This document shows, in pieces, positions 35,119 to 44,010 of a DNA stretch of 64,000 nucleotides. Made by a program: the position numbers and the translations under genes. Source of the DNA: Thalassobellus sp050294475. GTDB lineage: Bacteria > Bacteroidota > Bacteroidia > Flavobacteriales > Flavobacteriaceae. The notes beneath the pieces were generated by a model that worked only from the letters and a program-made list of their open reading frames with translations, was not told the origin of the DNA and did no database searches. The stretch is taken from the NCBI GenBank assembly GCA_050294475.1, contig JBNKOE010000024.1:124001-188000 (forward strand). Direction: 5' to 3'. Every line of letters begins with the position of its first letter. The first letter of the stretch is position 1.

Positions 35119-36099
35119 ATGATAGACTGCAATTCCATATTTAATATTAAAACAGAATCAGAGTTTAAGGATATAACTTTACAAGTATTTAATCATCAAT
35201 TTAAAAACAATAAAGTTTATCGATCATTTTGCGATTTATTATACGTTCATCCCAGCGATGTTAAAACAATTGAAGACATCCCTTTTTTACCCATTCAATT
35301 CTTTAAAACCAAAAGTATTATAAGTTCAAAAGAATCTATAAAAACAACTTTTACAAGTTCTGGTACTACAGGAAATGAAACTAGCAAGCACCATATAACA
35401 GATTTAGAAATATATAAACATAGTTTTTCTAAAGGGTTTGAACGGTTTTATGGTAACATAGAAAATTATGTTATTCTTGCATTATTACCTTCTTATTTAG
35501 AGCGTAAAGGATCGTCATTAATTTACATGATAGACGATTTGATTAAACAATCTAATCACCCTGAAAGCGGATTTTACCTAAATAATATTTCTGAATTAAA
35601 GGAGAAACTTATTAAGCTTGACGCTGAAGATAAAAAAGTACTTTTAATTGGCGTTTCTTTTGCCTTATTAGATTTAGTTGAAACTTATAAATTCAACTTA
35701 AAAAACACCATAATTATGGAAACTGGTGGCATGAAAGGTAGAAGAAAAGAATTAATACGTTATGAATTACACCAGCAATTAAAACTAGGCTTTGGTGTTG
35801 AAGCTATACATAGTGAATATGGCATGACCGAGCTTTTAAGTCAGGCATATTCAAAAGGCAATGGTGTTTTTAAATGCCCTAACTGGATGCAAATATTAAC
35901 TCGAGATACCGAGGATGCTTTAAGTATTAATCCATCAGAAAAAGCTGGTGGTATTAATGTTATTGATTTAGCAAATATTAATTCGTGCTCCTTTATTGCT
36001 ACACAAGATTTAGGTCGTGTTAATAAAAATGGGGACTTTGAAGTTATTGGTAGATTTGATAATTCGGATATTCGTGGATGTAATTTGATGGTATTGTAA
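35119..36099 (+). CDS. LuxE/PaaK-family acyl-activating enzyme
   Basis: 326 residues. It has the adenylate-forming loop TFTSSGTTGNET (77-88 area), GFYLNNISELK and the block HSEYGMTELLSQAYSKGNGVFKCPNWMQI typical of LuxE (acyl-protein synthetase), and ends GRFDNSDIRGCNLM. LuxE ligates fatty acids to a protein thiol in bacterial luminescence; there are no luxCDAB genes here, so another acyl transfer is likely. It begins almost at the transcription start. It may be co-transcribed with the YHS gene 37 bp downstream. Confidence 0.8.
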   Translation: MIDCNSIFNIKTESEFKDITLQVFNHQFKNNKVYRSFCDLLYVHPSDVKTIEDIPFLPIQFFKTKSIISSKESIKTTFTSSGTTGNETSKHHITDLEIYKHSFSKGFERFYGNIENYVILALLPSYLERKGSSLIYMIDDLIKQSNHPESGFYLNNISELKEKLIKLDAEDKKVLLIGVSFALLDLVETYKFNLKNTIIMETGGMKGRRKELIRYELHQQLKLGFGVEAIHSEYGMTELLSQAYSKGNGVFKCPNWMQILTRDTEDALSINPSEKAGGINVIDLANINSCSFIATQDLGRVNKNGDFEVIGRFDNSDIRGCNLMVL

Positions 36100-36136
36100 G
36101 TTAGCAACATCTTTTAAGACTTATTATAAAAAAGTC

Positions 36137-36586
36137 ATGAAAAACAGTCTTATACTATTACTTTTACTGAGTACTTCATTAACATTTTCTCAAACTAAAG
36201 ATTACAATACTAAAAAAGGATTCATGGCTAATGGTTATGATGTTGTTGCCTATTTTAATAATCAGGCAATTGAAGGAAACAAGATTTACGTAACAGAACA
36301 TGAAGGTGTTAAATATAAATTCACTTCACAAGAAAACTTAAATACGTTTAAAGAAAACCCTGAAAAATTTATTCCACAATATGGTGGTTATTGTGCCTAT
36401 GCAGTAGCTTCAAAAGCTGAAAAAGTTTCTATAAATCCTAAAACCTTTGAAATAAAAAATGGCAAACTCTATCTGTTTTATAATGCTTGGGGAACAAACA
36501 CTTTAGAATTATGGCAAAAAGAAAACAGCGACTCTTTAATTGAAAAAGCAGATAAAAACTGGAAACAAATAAAATTTAAAAAATAA
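36137..36586 (+). CDS. Exported YHS-domain protein
   Basis: 149 residues. Signal peptide (about 1-18, ending TFSQ), then a YHS domain (GYDVVAYFNNQAIEGN, GVKYKFTSQENLNTFKENPEKFIPQYGGYCAYAV, about 32-95). The domain is often found in metal-transport and copper-binding proteins; the single Cys in GGYC and nearby residues could bind metal, but that is inference. A bidirectional terminator follows. Confidence 0.82.
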   Translation: MKNSLILLLLLSTSLTFSQTKDYNTKKGFMANGYDVVAYFNNQAIEGNKIYVTEHEGVKYKFTSQENLNTFKENPEKFIPQYGGYCAYAVASKAEKVSINPKTFEIKNGKLYLFYNAWGTNTLELWQKENSDSLIEKADKNWKQIKFKK

Positions 36587-36673
36587 AATGTTTTCTGTAA
36601 GTTTTAGAAAAACAAAACGACCAAAAATAACAGCTATGAAAAAGAAGAATTAATTTTTAGTTGGTTAGTTTTA

Positions 36674-36705
36674 TAAAGCCTGATTTCTTTCAAAATCAGG
36701 CTTTA
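36674..36705. terminator. Bidirectional terminator between the YHS gene and tyrS
   Basis: Perfect 13-bp stem TAAAGCCTGATTT (36674-36686) / AAATCAGGCTTTA (36693-36705), 6-nt loop, between convergent genes. Confidence 0.88.
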
Positions 36706-36710
36706 TTTAT

Positions 36711-38009
36711 TTATGCTAAACGTAAAACAAAATAATTTTTCTTACCTCTTTGCAGTAATACAAATTTGTTATTTATTAAATCTTTTGCAGTAATAGTATA
36801 ATCTTCTTTTACCTTTTCTTTATTAACTGAAATAGAATTTTCTTTTAATGCACGTCTTGCTTCTCCATTAGATTTTAAAAAGCCTCCTTTTTCTGCTAAA
36901 GCAGCAATAATATCTAATCCGTTTTCAATGTCAGATGTTGCTATTTCAGTTTGAGGCACACCATCAAAAACATCTAAAAATGTTTGTTCATTTAGTCCTT
37001 TTAAATCGTCACTAGTCGATTTTCCAAAAAGAATAGCACTCGCTTTTATAGCATTATCTAAATCGTCTTTAGAATGAACCATTACTGTAATTTCTTCAGC
37101 TAAACGCTTTTGTAAAACACGTAAATGAGGTGCTTCTTTATGTTCTTCAATTAAAGTATTTATAACGTCTTCTTCTAAAAAAGTAAATATTTTAATATAC
37201 TTTTCGGCATCTTCGTCGCTACTATTTAACCAATATTGGTAAAATTTATAAGGTGATGTTCTATTAGCATCTAACCAAACATTTCCACCTTCAGATTTTC
37301 CAAATTTAGAACCATCAGATTTTGTAATTAAAGGACAGGTAATAGCAAATCCTTTTCCGCCACCAACTCTTCTAATAAGTTCAGTCCCTGTTGTAATATT
37401 TCCCCACTGGTCGCTCCCTCCCATTTGAATCGAGCAATTCTTTTCTTTATACAAATGAAGAAAATCATACCCTTGAACAAGCTGATAGGTAAATTCAGTA
37501 AAACTCATACCTTCTGAAGATTCTGATGAAATTCTATTTTTTACAGAATCTTTTGCCATCATATAATTTACAGTAATATGCTTTCCAACATCGCGAATAA
37601 ATTCTAAAAATGAAAAATCTTTCATCCAATCGTAATTATTCACTAAAATTGCTGCATTTTCAGCATTACTTTCAAAATCTAAAAAATGTGCTAACTGACC
37701 TTTTATAGCTTCTTGATTATGACGAAGTGTCTTTTCATCTAATAAATTACGTTCGTTAGATTTTCCTGATGGATCACCAATCATTCCCGTAGCACCACCA
37801 ACCAAAGCAACTGGTCTGTGACCACAACGTTGATAATGCGCTAATAACATGATAGGTACTAAATTCCCAATGTGTAAAGAATCGGCTGTAGGATCAAAAC
37901 CCACATAAGCACTTTTCATACCTTCCATTAAGTGTTCTTCAGCTCCAGGCATCACTGTGTGTATCATGCCTCTCCAAGTTAATTCTTCAACAAAATTCTT
38001 TATCATCAT
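36711..38009 (-). CDS. tyrS: Tyrosyl-tRNA synthetase
   Basis: 432 residues. Class I signatures: HIGN (HIGH-type, in DSLHIGNLVP), the tyrosine pocket GGSDQWGNITTG, and KFGKSEGGN (KMSKS-type). A C-terminal S4 RNA-binding domain (ENSISVNKEKVKEDYTI) ends the protein. It charges tRNA-Tyr. The start could be Met1 or Met2. A full-consensus -7 box lies 23 bp upstream. Confidence 0.97.
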   Translation of the reverse strand: MMIKNFVEELTWRGMIHTVMPGAEEHLMEGMKSAYVGFDPTADSLHIGNLVPIMLLAHYQRCGHRPVALVGGATGMIGDPSGKSNERNLLDEKTLRHNQEAIKGQLAHFLDFESNAENAAILVNNYDWMKDFSFLEFIRDVGKHITVNYMMAKDSVKNRISSESSEGMSFTEFTYQLVQGYDFLHLYKEKNCSIQMGGSDQWGNITTGTELIRRVGGGKGFAITCPLITKSDGSKFGKSEGGNVWLDANRTSPYKFYQYWLNSSDEDAEKYIKIFTFLEEDVINTLIEEHKEAPHLRVLQKRLAEEITVMVHSKDDLDNAIKASAILFGKSTSDDLKGLNEQTFLDVFDGVPQTEIATSDIENGLDIIAALAEKGGFLKSNGEARRALKENSISVNKEKVKEDYTITAKDLINNKFVLLQRGKKNYFVLRLA

Positions 38010-38032
38010 TAAATCTATTTAGTAATCTTTGG

Positions 38033-38040
38033 CAAATATA
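38033..38040 (-). promoter_or_regulatory. Candidate -7 element for tyrS
   Basis: Minus-strand TATATTTG, full consensus, 23 bp upstream of the tyrS start. No T-box leader is present. Confidence 0.5.
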
Positions 38041-38093
38041 AAAATACGGTTAGAATTACTAATGCATTATGAATAATTCTTTACTTTAGTTGC

Positions 38094-39104
38094 ATGATTT
38101 TAGTAACAGGAAGTACAGGTTTAGTTGGTGCACATTTACTTTATAAATTAGCTAGTAACAATGAAAAAGTTAAAGCTATTTATAGAAACTCTCATAAACT
38201 TGATAATGTTAAAAATGTATTTTCTACTTACACAGATGATTATAATACGCTTTTTAATTCTATAGAATGGGTAGAAGCCGATATTTTAGATATCCCATCT
38301 TTATCTGAAGCTTTTAAAAATGTATCTTATGTATACCATTGTGCTGCATTTGTGTCTTTTGAACCAGATAAATACCAATTATTAAGACGTACTAACATTG
38401 AGGGTACTGCTAACATTGTAAATTTTTGTATTTCGAATAATATTATAAAACTGTGCTATGTAAGCTCTATAGCAACTATTGGATCATCTTTAAATAATGA
38501 GCCTATTACTGAAAAAACAGAATGGAACCCTGAAGTAGACAATAGTGTTTATGCCATTACAAAATACGGTGCCGAAATGGAGGTTTGGCGCGCCACACAA
38601 GAAGGATTAAACGCTGTTATTATAAATCCTGGTGTTATTTTAGGCGCAGGTATTTGGGAATATGGTAGTGGTAGCTTATTTAAAAAAGCTTACAAAGGTT
38701 TAAAATATTTTACATCGGGAACTATTAGTCTAATTGATATTAACGATGTGGTTTCTATTATGATACAACTTTTAAAAAGTGATATTGTTAACGAACGCTT
38801 TATTTTAGTTGCAGAAAACTGGAACTACAAACAGTTTTTACAAACCTTAGCTAAATCTGTTAATGCTAAAATACCTGAGAAACTAGCCTCAAAAAAACTC
38901 TTAAAATTGACATGGAAACTAGATTGGTTAAAAAGTAAAATTACAGGAAGACATAGACAATTAACAAAGCAAATTGCATATTCATTATCCTCCAAAACAA
39001 ACTACAGTAGCAATAAAATAAAAATGAGTTTGAATTACACTTTTAAAGATATAAACAAAAGTATTATTGAGATTGGGAATTTGTACTTGAAACAGGTGAA
39101 ATAA
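38094..39104 (+). CDS. Extended SDR, NAD-dependent epimerase/dehydratase family
   Basis: 336 residues. The nucleotide-binding start VTGSTGLVGAHLLYKLA, AAFVSFEP, the catalytic YAITKYGAE (Tyr-X3-Lys) and NPGVILGAG define an extended short-chain dehydrogenase/reductase. Substrate unknown; similar proteins act on sterol-like or nucleotide-sugar substrates. A near-consensus -7 box TACTTTAG (38082-38089) lies 4 bp before the ATG, suggesting a leaderless transcript. Its last 41 bp overlap the end of the convergent DUF4296 gene. Confidence 0.85.
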   Translation: MILVTGSTGLVGAHLLYKLASNNEKVKAIYRNSHKLDNVKNVFSTYTDDYNTLFNSIEWVEADILDIPSLSEAFKNVSYVYHCAAFVSFEPDKYQLLRRTNIEGTANIVNFCISNNIIKLCYVSSIATIGSSLNNEPITEKTEWNPEVDNSVYAITKYGAEMEVWRATQEGLNAVIINPGVILGAGIWEYGSGSLFKKAYKGLKYFTSGTISLIDINDVVSIMIQLLKSDIVNERFILVAENWNYKQFLQTLAKSVNAKIPEKLASKKLLKLTWKLDWLKSKITGRHRQLTKQIAYSLSSKTNYSSNKIKMSLNYTFKDINKSIIEIGNLYLKQVK

Positions 39105-39624
39105 GCCTTCTTTCTGCTTTAGACCTTTTTTCTGGCAAAGTTTTAGCTAACGAATCCTTTTTCATTATTAATTCTAAAGAATCTTTAGTTTTAATGTTTT
39201 TAATAGAATCTAAAGCTTTTACTTTCATTAAAGCATCTAAAGAATCCTTCTCTTTTTTCTCCCTTTCTTCTTTTAACTTTAAATCTTCATAAATCTTTCT
39301 AAGCTCTTCTAAACTATCTTTTACTTTTTCATATATCTCTTGATATTCTTTAATATGAAAAGCGTAATAATCGTTACTTAAAGCAAATTGTAAACTATCA
39401 ATATTATGCTTTGTAAAAACATAAGTATTACGATTAATACCGGAATCTATTAATACTTTTCTATTTCTATTAGTAGCAGTTGCTAACAATTTTACATCAA
39501 TAAGAATATCAACCATTTTATCCTTAGAAATTAAATTCTTTGGTTTGTCTGGTTTTTTAAATTCGTAACATGCTGTGGCTAATAAAAGAATACCTAAACC
39601 TAATATAAATCGTTTTAAAATCAT
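39064..39624 (-). CDS. DUF4296 lipoprotein
   Basis: 186 residues. Lipobox ATAC with Cys19 marks a lipoprotein. The DUF4296 part (about 35-115) contains LISKDKMVDILIDVKLLATA and HNIDSLQFALSNDYYAFHIKEYQEIYEKV. A Lys/Glu coiled-coil tail (KLKEEREKKEKDSLDALM) follows. Function unknown; the family accompanies dihydroorotase and the mannosyltransferase in this phylum. It overlaps pyrC by 4 bp and the SDR gene by 41 bp. Confidence 0.85.
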   Translation of the reverse strand: MILKRFILGLGILLLATACYEFKKPDKPKNLISKDKMVDILIDVKLLATATNRNRKVLIDSGINRNTYVFTKHNIDSLQFALSNDYYAFHIKEYQEIYEKVKDSLEELRKIYEDLKLKEEREKKEKDSLDALMKVKALDSIKNIKTKDSLELIMKKDSLAKTLPEKRSKAERRLISPVSSTNSQSQ

Positions 39625-40967
39625 CTATTAAAAGTTAAACGTTTAGCTGACTTCACATCAGAAACCTTAGCATTTTGATATACTAAAGCACCATTTAAAA
39701 AAGTATGTGTAATTCTAGATTTAAACGTTGTGCCTTCAAAAGGAGACCATCCGCATTTATAAAGAATATTATCTTTTTTAACAGTCCATGGGTTATTTAA
39801 ATCTACTAAAACCAAATCGGCAAAATACCCTTCTTTTATATACCCTCTTTTTTCTATTTGAAATAATATGGCTGGGTTATGACACATTTTTTCTACTATT
39901 TTTTCTAAAGAAATTTTCCCTTTATGATACATTTCTAACATAGCAGGTAAAGCGTGTTGTACTAGTGGTCCGCCTGATGGCGCACTTGTATACACATTCT
40001 TTTTTTCCTCAATAGTATGTGGCGCATGGTCTGTAGCAATAACATCTATTCTATCATCTAACAAAGCTTTCCATAATTTATCTCTATCTTTTTCTGTTTT
40101 TACCGCAGGATTCCATTTTATAAGAGTGCCTTTTTCATCATAATCTTTATCGGTAAACCACAAATGATGTATGCAAACTTCGGCAGTAATCTTTTTATCT
40201 TTTAGAGGAATTTTTTTGGAAAACAAATCGGTTTCTTTTCCTGTTGAAAGATGAAAAACATGTAATCGTGCACCTGTTTTCTTTGCTAATTCTATAGCTT
40301 TTGAAGATGACAAGTAACAAGCTTCTTCACTTCTTATGATAGGATGACATTCTATTGGAATATCATCTCCGTATTTTTCAAAATGTTCTTGAAAATTCTT
40401 TTTTATAGTTTCTTCATCTTCACAATGTACCGATATAACCATATTGGTACTTTTGAATATTTTTTCTAACACTTTTGGGTCATCAACCAACATATTCCCC
40501 GTTGAAGACCCTAAAAATAGTTTTAATCCGGCAACCGTCTTGGGGTCTACTTTTAAAATCTCTTCTAAATTATCATTAGTGCCACCAAACATAAACGAAT
40601 AATTTGCAAACGATGTTTTAGAAGCAATTTCAAACTTTTCATCTAATTTCTCAACAGTAGTAGTTTGCGGATTGGTGTTTGGCATTTCTATAAACGACGT
40701 TATTCCTCCTGCTATAGCCGCTCTAGATTCGGTTTCTATATTTGCTTTATGCACTAAACCAGGCTCTCTAAAATGCACCTGATCATCAATAGCTCCTGGT
40801 AACAAATATTTACCTTCAGCATCAATAACATGTACATCGGCAGATTTTGCACTTATAGAATCATTAATTTCTTTTATATATTCACCCTCAATTAATATGT
40901 CTCCATTGAAAATAGAACCATCATTTACAATGTTTACATTTTTAATTAGAATTGTTTTTTGCTTCAT
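39621..40967 (-). CDS. pyrC: Dihydroorotase or closely related cyclic amidohydrolase
   Basis: 448 residues of the type I dihydroorotase group. Zinc site start DDQVHFREPG (about 58-67), ITSFIEMPNTNPQTT, a HCEDEETI segment, and VIATDHAPHT. The active-site Lys that is carbamylated in the family would be in the GLKLFLGSS region. It closes carbamoyl-aspartate to dihydroorotate in pyrimidine synthesis. It is 5 bp after the GT2 gene in one transcript. Confidence 0.92.
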   Translation of the reverse strand: MKQKTILIKNVNIVNDGSIFNGDILIEGEYIKEINDSISAKSADVHVIDAEGKYLLPGAIDDQVHFREPGLVHKANIETESRAAIAGGITSFIEMPNTNPQTTTVEKLDEKFEIASKTSFANYSFMFGGTNDNLEEILKVDPKTVAGLKLFLGSSTGNMLVDDPKVLEKIFKSTNMVISVHCEDEETIKKNFQEHFEKYGDDIPIECHPIIRSEEACYLSSSKAIELAKKTGARLHVFHLSTGKETDLFSKKIPLKDKKITAEVCIHHLWFTDKDYDEKGTLIKWNPAVKTEKDRDKLWKALLDDRIDVIATDHAPHTIEEKKNVYTSAPSGGPLVQHALPAMLEMYHKGKISLEKIVEKMCHNPAILFQIEKRGYIKEGYFADLVLVDLNNPWTVKKDNILYKCGWSPFEGTTFKSRITHTFLNGALVYQNAKVSDVKSAKRLTFNR

Positions 40968-40972
40968 AATTT

Positions 40973-41695
40973 CTACTTTGTAAAAAGACTTTTAAGTTTC
41001 ATTGATATTACTCCAAAAATAGCTTCTGAAATTATTCCTGAACTTAATTTAGACTCTCCTCGTGTTCTATCTGTAAATATAACTGGTACTTCTGTAATTT
41101 TAAATTTCTTTAAATAAGTTTTAAATTTCATTTCTATTTGAAACGCATAACCAATAAACTTAATTGCATTTAAATCTATGGTTTCTAATACATTTCGTTT
41201 ATAACAAACAAAACCTGCTGTGGTATCATGAATTTTCATACCTGTAATAATACGCACATATTTTGATGCTAAATAAGACATCAACACTCGATTCATTGGC
41301 CAATTTACAACATTAACTCCGGTAACATACCTAGATCCAATTGATAAATCGGCTCCTTCAATATGGCAAGCATTATATAATTTTTCTAAATCATTTGGAT
41401 CATGAGAAAAATCGGCATCCATTTCAAAAATATATTGATAATTTTTATTTAAACACCATTTAAAACCATGTATGTAAGCCGTTCCTAATCCAGATTTCTC
41501 TTTACGTACTTCTAAAAACAACCTATCTTCAAATTCATTTTGAAGTTTTTTAACTTTCAAAGCCGTTAAATCTGGTGAATTATCATCAACAATTAATACG
41601 TGAATAGCATCCGATTTAGATAATACAGCTCTAATAATAGCTTCAATATTCTCTATTTCATTATATGTTGGAATGATAACAACTGTATCTTGCAT
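40973..41695 (-). CDS. Polyprenol-phosphate mannose synthase-like GT2
   Basis: 240 residues with no C-terminal membrane anchor. IIPTYNEIENIEAIIRAVL, IVDDNSPD, FEMDADFSHDP and GSRYVTG are the dolichol/polyprenol-phosphate mannosyltransferase motifs. It would transfer a sugar from a nucleotide donor to polyprenol phosphate on the cytosolic face of the membrane. First gene of the GT2-pyrC-DUF4296 transcript; a -7 box (TACATTTG) lies 33 bp upstream. Confidence 0.92.
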   Translation of the reverse strand: MQDTVVIIPTYNEIENIEAIIRAVLSKSDAIHVLIVDDNSPDLTALKVKKLQNEFEDRLFLEVRKEKSGLGTAYIHGFKWCLNKNYQYIFEMDADFSHDPNDLEKLYNACHIEGADLSIGSRYVTGVNVVNWPMNRVLMSYLASKYVRIITGMKIHDTTAGFVCYKRNVLETIDLNAIKFIGYAFQIEMKFKTYLKKFKITEVPVIFTDRTRGESKLSSGIISEAIFGVISMKLKSLFTK

Positions 41696-41728
41696 ACTCT
41701 AATCTTGGTAAAAACACATTATTTTCAG

Positions 41729-41736
41729 CAAATGTA
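41729..41736 (-). promoter_or_regulatory. Candidate -7 element for the GT2-pyrC-DUF4296 operon
   Basis: Minus-strand TACATTTG, full consensus, 33 bp upstream of the GT2 start. Confidence 0.45.
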
Positions 41737-41815
41737 CATCATTTAAAAGATTTTTTTTTCTAAATATTCCTTAATAATGTAGCTATATTATTAATAATTA
41801 TAATAATTTTATCCT

Positions 41816-42463
41816 ATGATTCGCGATGTTTCTTCAAATGAATTATTTACTATTCTAATCCTTTTTGGTATTGCCATAATAGCAGTAGCAAAATTAGTAG
41901 CACCCAAGCGTTTTGAAGATTTTTTATATATTATAGGTAATTTTAAGTATCTTAAAATCTACTCTAGAGAACAAAAATTTTTTGACACTTTTGATGCCTT
42001 ATTATTTATAAACTTAATTATTTCACTATCTATTTTTGGTTTTATAATATTTCAACATGCTACTGGTATAAAAAATGTAGATATTAACTTTATGTTTAAA
42101 TTAACTATAGGTATTGGCTCATTTATTTTAATAAAAGTACTTATAGAACGTTTAATAGGAAGTCTTTTTGAAATTGATAAATTAATAGACGCATATCTTT
42201 TTCAAAAGATAAGTTACAAAAACTACCTAGGTCTTTTATTACTTCCTCTAAACGCCCTATTACTTTTTAGTTTTAAAAACTCGTTAAATTTAGTTTACAT
42301 AATTATTGCCCTTATATTAATTGTAAACATAATCGGACTTATTACGTCAATTAAAACACATCTAAATTTAATAAAGAGCAACTTTTTTTATTTTATTTTG
42401 TATCTTTGCGCTCTCGAAATTGCACCTTACGTCATTTCATACAAGGTGTTTATTGACAGATAA
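41816..42463 (+). CDS. DUF4271 integral membrane protein
   Basis: 215 residues with about five or six hydrophobic helices separated by short loops, and a DUF4271-type middle (FKYLKIYSREQKFFDTFDALLFINLIIS type text, kept here in pieces). The family is found next to hemD in many flavobacteria, as here (21 bp gap). Function unknown; its genetic link suggests a membrane role near tetrapyrrole synthesis, which is inference. A promoter for hemD lies inside its last codons. Confidence 0.82.
   Translation: MIRDVSSNELFTILILFGIAIIAVAKLVAPKRFEDFLYIIGNFKYLKIYSREQKFFDTFDALLFINLIISLSIFGFIIFQHATGIKNVDINFMFKLTIGIGSFILIKVLIERLIGSLFEIDKLIDAYLFQKISYKNYLGLLLLPLNALLLFSFKNSLNLVYIIIALILIVNIIGLITSIKTHLNLIKSNFFYFILYLCALEIAPYVISYKVFIDR
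42401..42408 (+). promoter_or_regulatory. Candidate internal promoter for hemD
   Basis: TATCTTTG (followed by CG), full -7 consensus, within the 3' end of the DUF4271 gene and 76 bp before hemD. It would let hemD be expressed on its own. Confidence 0.45.
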
Positions 42464-42484
42464 AGAACAAAACTACTTGCGTTT

Positions 42485-43234
42485 ATGAAAGTGAAAACCA
42501 TTTTAGTATCTCAACCTGAACCTAAAATTGAGAACTCGCCTTATTTCGATTTACAAGAAAAACAAAAGGTAAAAATAGATTTCAGACCATTTATTCATGT
42601 TGAAGGTGTTTCTGCTAAAGAGATTAGACATCAAAAAGTAGATTTAAATAATTACACTGCAATTATTTTAACTAGTAGAAATGCTGTAGATCACTTTTTT
42701 AGAATTGCTGAAGAAATGCGTTTTAAAGTACCAGATAGCATGAAATATTTCTGCCAATCTGAAGCAGTAGCTTATTATTTACAAAAATATGTAGTTTACA
42801 GAAAGCGTAAAATTTATGTTGGAAAACGTACTTTTTCTGAACTTTCTCCATTAATTAAAAAATACAAAGACGAAAAATTCTTATTACCAAATACAGATAA
42901 AGTAAAGCCAGAAGTACCTAATACTTTAGATGCTTTAGGTGTTAACTGGAAACAAGCTACTTTTTACAAAACAGTAGTAAGTGATTTGTCTGATTTAGCA
43001 AATGTATACTATGATGTATTAGTGTTTTTCAGTCCGTCTGGAATAGAGTCTTTATTTCAAAACTTTCCTGATTTTAAACAAAATGACACAAGAATTGCTG
43101 TTTTTGGCAACACTACCATTAAAGCTGTTGAGGAAAAAGGATTGCGTGTAGATATTGCGGCTCCAACACCTGAAACCCCATCAATGACAATGGCTCTACA
43201 AAAATATATTGAAAAGGCTAATAAAGGAAAATAA
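42485..43234 (+). CDS. hemD: Uroporphyrinogen-III synthase
   Basis: 249 residues. HemD is poorly conserved, but TAIILTSRNAVDHFF, FCQSEAVAYYLQKYV, the hinge region and VFFSPSGIESLFQNFPDF with IAVFGNTTIKAVEEKG define the fold of two alternating domains. It closes hydroxymethylbilane to uroporphyrinogen III for haem and sirohaem. Neighbour DUF4271 upstream is typical for this family of bacteria. Confidence 0.9.
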   Translation: MKVKTILVSQPEPKIENSPYFDLQEKQKVKIDFRPFIHVEGVSAKEIRHQKVDLNNYTAIILTSRNAVDHFFRIAEEMRFKVPDSMKYFCQSEAVAYYLQKYVVYRKRKIYVGKRTFSELSPLIKKYKDEKFLLPNTDKVKPEVPNTLDALGVNWKQATFYKTVVSDLSDLANVYYDVLVFFSPSGIESLFQNFPDFKQNDTRIAVFGNTTIKAVEEKGLRVDIAAPTPETPSMTMALQKYIEKANKGK

Positions 43235-43256
43235 GCTAAATTTTTATATATGAGTC

Positions 43257-43278
43257 GTCCTAAAATAGGTTGACAGAT
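43257..43278. other. Insertion-sequence-end-like motif
   Basis: GTCCTAAAATAGGTTGACAG within 43257-43278 resembles, from memory, terminal repeats of IS3-type elements in Bacteroidota. No matching opposite end or transposase remains nearby. The 268-bp gap 43235-43502 holds two overlapping chance frames (one on each strand) that I do not accept as genes. Confidence 0.2.
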
Positions 43279-43502
43279 TTTAATTTTAATAAAATTGAAA
43301 TTGTACTGACACGTGTTCTAGCAATTCTAGAGTTTGTTATAAAATCTGGCGCATTGATAACAATCCATATCTGGTGTAAAATTTTCTTTTCAGAAAAATA
43401 TGCCATTACCTTTTTATATAAAATAACTAACAATAATTTCTCATATTCCTGCAATAAATTCAATTATATATCGGGATTACAATAGTTTTATTAAATTATT
43501 CT

Positions 43503-43904
43503 CTAAGAAGTGGTGTTTTTAGGTTTAATTTTTATGAAATTAACAAACAACAAACACCATGCTAAAATTAAAAACAGACCTCCAATTGGCGTAATAAAAC
43601 CTATAGTTTTAAAATCGAAACTTGATAACGAATTTGTTGCTAAACAATAAATTGAACCTGAAAACAAAATTACACCTAGCAGAACCAAATAGAATAGGAT
43701 TTTTTTATCTTTTACTTCTACATTTGAGACATTCCCTAAAAATAATAGTAATAATGCATGGTACATTTGGTATCTAACTCCTGTTTCAAAAGTTTTTTGA
43801 GCGTCAACTGTTAGTAATTCTTTTAAAGCATGTGCACCAAAAGCACCTAAAATAATACTCACTAACCCCAAAATAGATGCCGTAATTAAAATAGTTTTAT
43901 TCAT
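43503..43904 (-). CDS. DUF423 membrane protein
   Basis: 133 residues with four hydrophobic helices. The conserved DUF423 text LGAFGAHALK (19-28 area), FETGVRYQMYHALLLL and TPIGGLFLILAW is present. The family (YgdD-like) is widespread in bacteria; no function is established. It seems monocistronic. Confidence 0.9.
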   Translation of the reverse strand: MNKTILITASILGLVSIILGAFGAHALKELLTVDAQKTFETGVRYQMYHALLLLFLGNVSNVEVKDKKILFYLVLLGVILFSGSIYCLATNSLSSFDFKTIGFITPIGGLFLILAWCLLFVNFIKIKPKNTTS

Positions 43905-44010
43905 ATTTTCTATATTATTCTTAATAAAATATCAATATATTTATTAAATTAACAAAAGCATTGTCAAAATTTAAATTGATATTTAACAAAATTACTCAAC
44001 AAAACTCAAT

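Noticed and set aside
43260..43485. Two overlapping small frames on opposite strands between hemD and DUF423
   Set aside because: Both cover the same bases, neither has a promoter or recognisable family, and the text looks random.
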